DNA of 12,361 nucleotides from an uncultured Clostridia bacterium. GTDB taxonomy: Bacteria; Bacillota; Clostridia; Oscillospirales; Ruminococcaceae. The stretch covers positions 1-12,361 of the forward strand of contig CAMWNQ010000042.1 in assembly GCA_947175655.1 (NCBI GenBank). The letters run 5' to 3'. This document shows, in pieces, positions 7,538 through 12,361 of the stretch (its first letter is position 1; each line of letters begins with the position of its first letter). Made by a program: the position numbers and the translations under genes. The notes beneath the pieces are model-generated. The model did no database searches and was not told where the DNA came from. It saw only the letters and a list, made by a program, of their open reading frames with translations.

Positions 7538-7570
7538 TATTCTAATACAGATTGTTAAAAGGTGAATTTC

Positions 7571-10429
7571 ATGAAAAAAGTTATATCATTGGTTTTGACT
7601 ATCATTTTTATTTTTTATGTGAATGCAGACTTATTTAATATATTTGCAGAGGATTTAGAATCACTTGGATTTTCAGAAATATCTTTTTATAAAAATATTT
7701 CATACAGTAAATATTATGATTTTTATTCTGATTACAATAAACCGGAATCTGAAATAATCATTGATGCAATGGATTATAAGAATATTGAAAACGGGGACTT
7801 TTTATCAGAAATTTATAATGACAGATATTGTCTTATATGTCCGGAAAAAGGTTGTATATCTTATGAGATTGACGTTCCGGAATCTGGTATATACTGTCTT
7901 GAAATTAATTATTATCCTATACCCTCCAATAGTCCGTCAATAGAATTTTCAATGATGATTGATAATGATATTCCATATGATACAGCATCGCGACTGAATT
8001 TAAATAAAATATGGGTAAATGAAAGTGATGATATAACGGACAGACATGGTAATCAGATAAGACCTTCTCAAATTCAGCGTGGCAGGTGGTGCAACAGTTA
8101 TTTGAATGATACAGATGGTCTTTTCAGTGAACCACTAATATTTTATCTTGAAGAAGGGATTCATAAAATATCATTTGATTTTAAAAGAGCTGATATTGCT
8201 ATAGAAAAATTTATATTTAATCAGCCTGAAAAGCTTAAATCATATGATGACTATTTTAATTCAATTGATACTGAAATTTCCGTTGAAAATACACCTGATA
8301 ATCTTATAAAAATTGAGGGTGAAAATGCAATATTCAAATCTGATTCAATACTTTATCCTACTTATGATAATTCAGATTATCTTGTATCTCCTTCAAGTCC
8401 TGATAAAGTATTATATAATACCATTGGAGACGGTAACTGGAATAATGCTTTCCAAAGTATCAGTTGGAAAATTCCAAAGGAGGAAATAAAAACCGGCTGG
8501 TATAAAATAGGTATTAAATCACGTCAAGACGAAATGAGAGGTTTTTATTCGTCAAGAAGAATCTATATTGACGGCAAAGTGCCTTTTGAAGAATTTAATA
8601 ATTTGAATTTTCCATATAGTTCAGACTGGAATGTAATATCTCCTGAGAATTATATATATCTTTCTTCTGATGATGACCATTTTATTACTATGGAGGCAAT
8701 ACCAAGCGAAATATCAGAATATTTATGTCAGCTTGATGATGTGCTTGTGTCTGTTAATGATTATTATAGAAAAATTCTTATGATTACTGGAACTAATCCT
8801 GATAAATATACTGATTATTATGTACATGAAAAAATTCCAGAATTAATTTCAGAATTCAGTAGAATATCAGAGGAATTGAAAGATATTCAGAAAAATATTG
8901 AAAATATTTCAAGTTCTTTTGGAACTGAAGCATCTGTTATAGAAAGAATGACTGATATACTTGATAAATCAGTTAAAAAACCACTTAAAATACCACAGTA
9001 TCTTTCAGAAATATATGATAATATTTCTGTTCTTTCATCTTGGAGCAGACAGTGCCGTAAACAGCCACTTGAAATTGATTATATTGAATTATGCACTTTA
9101 AATCAGGACTTTTCAGATATAGATAAAAGTTTTTTTAAGTCTCTTTCATTTGGGTTCAGGTCATTTATATCATCATTCTTTATTGATTATTCAACTATTT
9201 CTGATATTACTGGTGATGAAGCTATTGAAGTATGGGTAAATGCTGGTCGTGAACAGGCACAGGTTATCAGAGATATGACTGAAATGCAGTTTATGCAAGA
9301 ATATCCGGATATTCCTGTATCAGTAAATCTTGTTTCGAGCGGGATTGTTGAAGCATCTATGACAGGTCATCAACCTGATGTTGCTTTATTTCTTGGTGGA
9401 GAATTTCCAGTTAATCTGGCATCAAGAGGTATTCTTGAGGATTTGAAGTCTTTTGATGATTATGAAGATATCAAAAAACGTTTTCAAAAAAATGCTTTTG
9501 TAAATTATGAATTTAATAATGGCTGTTATGGTCTTCCAGTAAGTCAGAACTGGGCTGTTATGTTTTATAGAGAGGATATTTTAAATAGTCTTGGCTTTGA
9601 AAATCCTCCAGAGACATGGCAGGAACTTATTGATATGCTTCCGGCTATACAGAGAAATTATATGTCTGTAGGGCTTGTACTTCCATCAAATAATATATCT
9701 CCGGCTACTGAAACAGGTCATACATTTGCATGCCTTATGCTTCAACAGGATATGAACTATTATAATCAGGAACTTACTGAATCTGTTCTTGATTGTGAAC
9801 AGGCAGTATCGGCTTTTAAACAGTGGACTGATTTCTATACTGATTATAGCTTTATGCAATCATATGATGCTTTCAGTCGTTTCAGAACAGGAGAATATCC
9901 AATAATAATAGCAGATTATACTTTTTTTAATCAGCTTAAAGCCTTAGCACCGGAAATTAATAATCTTTGGAACTTTACAAGTATATTAGGAACTGAAAGA
10001 GATGATGGTACAATATCACATGCTGTTAATTCAAATGGAACTTGTGCGGTTATATTTAATAAAGATAAAAATCAGGATGAAAAACGAAAATATAAAGCGT
10101 GGGAATATATAAAGTGGTTTACTGAGGCAGATGTCCAGTCAGAATATGCAAGAAGAATAGAAGGTCTTATGGGTATTACCGAAAGATTTGATACAGCAAA
10201 TACTGAAGCTCTTAAAAATCTTTCTTGGTCATCTGAGGAGCTGGAAAAACTCTTGAAACAACGTGAGGAACTTTCAGAAATTCCTGTTATACCGTCCTCA
10301 TATGCCGTTACGAGAAATATAATGAATGCTTTCAGGGAGACTGTAAATAATGGTGAAAATGCAAGGAATATGATTATATGGTATAATCAGGATATAAATC
10401 AGGAAATCAGGCGGAAACGTAAAAATTAG
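7571..10429 (+). CDS. large secreted solute-binding protein with carbohydrate-binding-like N-terminal domains
   Basis: This 952-residue protein is the likely receptor of the unit 2 importer. A signal peptide (hydrophobic residues about 4-17, possible cleavage after FNIFA at 26) lacks a lipobox Cys, so the mode of attachment is unclear. Residues about 60-220 look like a beta-sandwich of the CBM6/35 kind (CISYEIDVPESGIYCLEI, DGLFSEPLIFYLEEGIHKI). A second similar region lies at about 245-400 (IEGENA, then WKIPKEEIKTGWYKIGI), followed by a helical stretch at about 405-540. Residues about 548-952 are a family 1 solute-binding domain with VWVNAGREQ, HQPDVALFLG, GCYGLPVSQNWAVMFYRED and PPETWQELIDML. 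Similar receptors of about 950-1000 residues are, from memory, frequent in Paenibacillus and clostridia. A GTG at 7562 is in frame, but AGGTGA at 7560-7565 overlaps it and suits the ATG at 7571. The stop overlaps the ribosome binding site of the next permease gene. Confidence 0.88.
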   Translation: MKKVISLVLTIIFIFYVNADLFNIFAEDLESLGFSEISFYKNISYSKYYDFYSDYNKPESEIIIDAMDYKNIENGDFLSEIYNDRYCLICPEKGCISYEIDVPESGIYCLEINYYPIPSNSPSIEFSMMIDNDIPYDTASRLNLNKIWVNESDDITDRHGNQIRPSQIQRGRWCNSYLNDTDGLFSEPLIFYLEEGIHKISFDFKRADIAIEKFIFNQPEKLKSYDDYFNSIDTEISVENTPDNLIKIEGENAIFKSDSILYPTYDNSDYLVSPSSPDKVLYNTIGDGNWNNAFQSISWKIPKEEIKTGWYKIGIKSRQDEMRGFYSSRRIYIDGKVPFEEFNNLNFPYSSDWNVISPENYIYLSSDDDHFITMEAIPSEISEYLCQLDDVLVSVNDYYRKILMITGTNPDKYTDYYVHEKIPELISEFSRISEELKDIQKNIENISSSFGTEASVIERMTDILDKSVKKPLKIPQYLSEIYDNISVLSSWSRQCRKQPLEIDYIELCTLNQDFSDIDKSFFKSLSFGFRSFISSFFIDYSTISDITGDEAIEVWVNAGREQAQVIRDMTEMQFMQEYPDIPVSVNLVSSGIVEASMTGHQPDVALFLGGEFPVNLASRGILEDLKSFDDYEDIKKRFQKNAFVNYEFNNGCYGLPVSQNWAVMFYREDILNSLGFENPPETWQELIDMLPAIQRNYMSVGLVLPSNNISPATETGHTFACLMLQQDMNYYNQELTESVLDCEQAVSAFKQWTDFYTDYSFMQSYDAFSRFRTGEYPIIIADYTFFNQLKALAPEINNLWNFTSILGTERDDGTISHAVNSNGTCAVIFNKDKNQDEKRKYKAWEYIKWFTEADVQSEYARRIEGLMGITERFDTANTEALKNLSWSSEELEKLLKQREELSEIPVIPSSYAVTRNIMNAFRETVNNGENARNMIIWYNQDINQEIRRKRKN

Positions 10430-10446
10430 GAGTGAAAATATAAATT

Positions 10447-11340
10447 ATGAATATATCCGGTAAAATAAAAGAAATAAAACGTTGTCGAGAATGTTATTTT
10501 ATGCTTATGCCGTTTATGCTGTTTTTTATAATTTTTACTGTTATTCCTGTTATAATGTCAGTTCCTGTAGCTTTTACAGATTTTAATATGATTGAATATC
10601 CTAAATTTATAGGGCTGGATAATTTTAAAAATCTATTTCTTAATGATAAAATTTTTATAAAATCTATCAGGGTTACTCTTGTTTTTGCTGTGGTTACAGG
10701 ACCTTTAAGCTATATATTATGTTTTATGCTTGCTTGGTTTATCAATCAGTTACCTAAATCACTGCATAATATATTTATGATTATATTTTATGCTCCTTCA
10801 ATGGCTAATATTTATACTATATGGCAATTGATTTTCAGCGGTGACCGTTACGGATATTTCAATTCAATTCTTATAAATCTGGGCATAACTTTTTCACCTG
10901 TACAGTGGCTTACTGATTCAAGATATGTTCTTGGTGTTGTTGTAGCTGTTCAGTTGTGGATAAGTTTGGGAGCTGGTTTTCTGGCTTTCAGTGCTGGACT
11001 GAAAAATATAGATGTGTTGTATTATGAAGCCGGTGCTGTTGAGGGAATAAGTAATCGCTGGCAGGAATTATTTTATATAACTCTTCCTTCTATGAAACCA
11101 TATCTTTTATTTGCTGGAGTAATACAGATAGTTAGTTCATTTACCGCCGGTGCTGTTGCTCAGAATATCGCAGGTTTTCCAAGCACAGATTATAAAGCTC
11201 ATACTATAATGACTCACGCTTATGATTATGGCTGGATAAGATATGAAATGGGATATGCATCGGCGATATGTGTAGTATTATTTATTGCTATGTATATTGC
11301 GGACAGATTATTAAATAAAGTTCTGAATCAGGAGAGTTGA
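10447..11340 (+). CDS. carbohydrate ABC importer permease, MalF/UgpA type (unit 2)
   Basis: This 297-residue inner-membrane subunit of the second importer has hydrophobic helices near 18-41, 73-99, 108-131, 160-183, 217-237 and 268-288. The EAA coupling loop is at about 194-218, reading EAGAVEGIS and later ITLPSMKP, a good match to the family form. The early segment FIGLDNFKNLF (about 54-64), shared in form with VGIDNFLTVI of the unit 1 permease, is typical of MalF/UgpA-like subunits. The nearest Shine-Dalgarno match is AGGAG at 10428-10432, overlapping the upstream stop and 14 bases from the ATG, which is long; no better in-frame start is available because a TAA follows the nearby GTG. It is co-transcribed with the binding protein upstream and its MalG-type partner downstream. 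Substrate unknown. Confidence 0.93.
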   Translation: MNISGKIKEIKRCRECYFMLMPFMLFFIIFTVIPVIMSVPVAFTDFNMIEYPKFIGLDNFKNLFLNDKIFIKSIRVTLVFAVVTGPLSYILCFMLAWFINQLPKSLHNIFMIIFYAPSMANIYTIWQLIFSGDRYGYFNSILINLGITFSPVQWLTDSRYVLGVVVAVQLWISLGAGFLAFSAGLKNIDVLYYEAGAVEGISNRWQELFYITLPSMKPYLLFAGVIQIVSSFTAGAVAQNIAGFPSTDYKAHTIMTHAYDYGWIRYEMGYASAICVVLFIAMYIADRLLNKVLNQES

Positions 11341-11343
11341 ATT

Positions 11344-12186
11344 ATGAGAATGTCAAACAGGAAAAAAGGAAATATTATAATATTCCTGTTTCTTACAGTG
11401 CTTGGAACTTTTATGATACTTCCCATATATCTTGCTTTTGTTATGTCATTCAAGCCTGTTGAGGAATTATTTGTATTTCCTCCAAAGCTTTATACTCTTA
11501 ATCCTACTTTCCGTAATTTCAGTGATATGTTTGAAGAGTTAAGCAAATCTTTAAAAGTTCCATTTTCAAGATATATTTTCAATAGTGTATTTGTTTCTAT
11601 TACTGCTACTTTATTACAATGTATAACTTCTTCTATGGGAGCTTTTGTACTTGCAAAATGTAACTTTCCGGCAAAAAAAATTATTAATAAGATTATTGTT
11701 ATTGCTTTATTGTATCAGAGCAATGTTATATATATAATGCAGTATATTGTAATGTCAAAGCTGAATATGATTAATACATACTGGGCTTTGATATTGCCTC
11801 TGATTTCATCGCCTATGTCCTTATTTCTTATGAAACAGAGTATATCACAGATGCCGGATTCTGTTATTGAGGCTGGAAAAATTGATGGTGCAAATCTTTT
11901 CAGAATATGCTGGCAGATTATAATACCAAATCAAAAACCTGCTCTTATGACTGTTATTATATTTGCTTTCCAGTCATCGTGGAATATGCAAAGTGGTAGT
12001 TTTATATATAAAGAAAATTTGAAAACACTTCCGACAGTCATACAGCAAATTACAGCATCAGGAATTTCTAAAACAGGAATATCTGCTGCTGGTTCTGTAT
12101 TTATACTTCTTCCGCCTCTTATAATATTTATAGCTGTAAGAAAAAATGTTGTTGAAACTATGGCACATTCCGGAATAAGCGGTTAG
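11344..12186 (+). CDS. carbohydrate ABC importer permease, MalG/UgpE type (unit 2)
   Basis: This 280-residue protein is the second membrane subunit of the unit 2 importer. A positively charged N-terminus precedes a helix at about 10-35. Further helices lie near 79-105, 112-137, 145-166, 198-218 and 247-267. The EAA coupling loop at about 176-198 reads EAGKIDGAN and later IIIPNQKP. The segment MSFKPVEELFVFPPK (about 34-48) is characteristic of MalG-type subunits. The gene starts three bases after the previous stop, with AGGAGAG at 11330-11336 overlapping the end of that gene, so the pair is translationally linked. Length and motifs are normal and no ATPase gene follows directly. Confidence 0.94.
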   Translation: MRMSNRKKGNIIIFLFLTVLGTFMILPIYLAFVMSFKPVEELFVFPPKLYTLNPTFRNFSDMFEELSKSLKVPFSRYIFNSVFVSITATLLQCITSSMGAFVLAKCNFPAKKIINKIIVIALLYQSNVIYIMQYIVMSKLNMINTYWALILPLISSPMSLFLMKQSISQMPDSVIEAGKIDGANLFRICWQIIIPNQKPALMTVIIFAFQSSWNMQSGSFIYKENLKTLPTVIQQITASGISKTGISAAGSVFILLPPLIIFIAVRKNVVETMAHSGISG

Positions 12187-12197
12187 GTGATTTTATT

Positions 12198-12361
12198 ATG
12201 AAAAATATACTTATGCTTGCATTTGTTTTTATATTATTTCAGATTTTCTTTTCCAATTTTTTTGTTCAGGCAGATTCATATAGTTATAATAATTCAGAAA
12301 AAGCCATTCCCTCACAGTCAGGATATATTCCAGAAAAAACAGTATATGGAAAAGATTTAGG
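12198..12361 (+). CDS. start of a secreted protein, cut by the window edge
   Basis: An ATG at 12198, eleven bases after the previous stop and preceded by AGGTGA at 12185-12190, opens a frame that stays open to the right edge (54 complete codons). It encodes a signal peptide (hydrophobic residues about 3-20, probable cleavage after VQA near residue 25), then a Ser/Asn/Tyr-rich segment, then SGYIPEKTVYGKDLG. That last phrase resembles, from memory, the N-terminal approach to NHL/beta-propeller repeat proteins encoded beside this kind of large solute-binding protein in clostridia and Paenibacillus. The propeller itself would lie outside the window, so only the secreted start is directly seen. 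It belongs to the unit 2 operon by spacing and strand. Confidence 0.8.
   Translation, partial: MKNILMLAFVFILFQIFFSNFFVQADSYSYNNSEKAIPSQSGYIPEKTVYGKDL

Noticed and set aside
7761..7943. Forward open frame of 60 codons inside the large receptor gene
   Set aside because: It is an internal frame of a clearly coding region and has no independent support.

Overview
The window is AT-rich, tightly packed, single-strand DNA from a low-GC Gram-positive bacterium, most likely a clostridium of the Ruminococcus/Oscillospiraceae or Lachnospiraceae type. The basis is strong purine-rich ribosome binding sites, sigma-A promoters with near-consensus boxes, a lipoprotein signal, and large surface-anchored or secreted solute-binding proteins of kinds common in gut and soil clostridia. 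The genus cannot be fixed from the sequence. All genes point rightwards, and no gap between genes exceeds 300 bases. I see no rRNA, tRNA, CRISPR array or intact transposase gene.

Unit 1 (about 70 to 7496) starts at a strong promoter (70-98) and ends at a textbook terminator (7473-7496). It encodes two carbohydrate-type ABC importer permeases (203-1084 and 1084-1980). Next come a 570-residue HlyD/MacA-like membrane fusion protein (2029-3741) and a reduced MacB-like protein that keeps the extracytoplasmic core but has only two membrane helices (3747-4853). The last gene encodes an 798-residue lipoprotein that joins a beta-propeller-like N-terminal half to a family 1 solute-binding domain (5064-7460). 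A 210-base gap before that last gene carries what looks like the right end (omegaRNA 3' end) of an IS200/IS605 element and a second stem-loop.

Unit 2 starts at an extended -10 promoter (7510-7537) and runs off the right edge. It encodes a 952-residue secreted solute-binding protein with two carbohydrate-binding-like beta-sandwich regions ahead of the binding domain (7571-10429), another permease pair (10447-11340 and 11344-12186), and the start of a further secreted protein (12198 to edge).

Taken together these are two adjacent carbohydrate-importer-type operons, each with a solute-binding protein carrying a large extra surface domain. Neither has an ATPase gene in the window, so the permeases probably use a shared MsmX-type ATPase encoded elsewhere (inference). 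The most unusual part is the efflux-style adaptor plus reduced MacB-like protein placed inside an import operon, with no cognate ATPase or full permease next to them.
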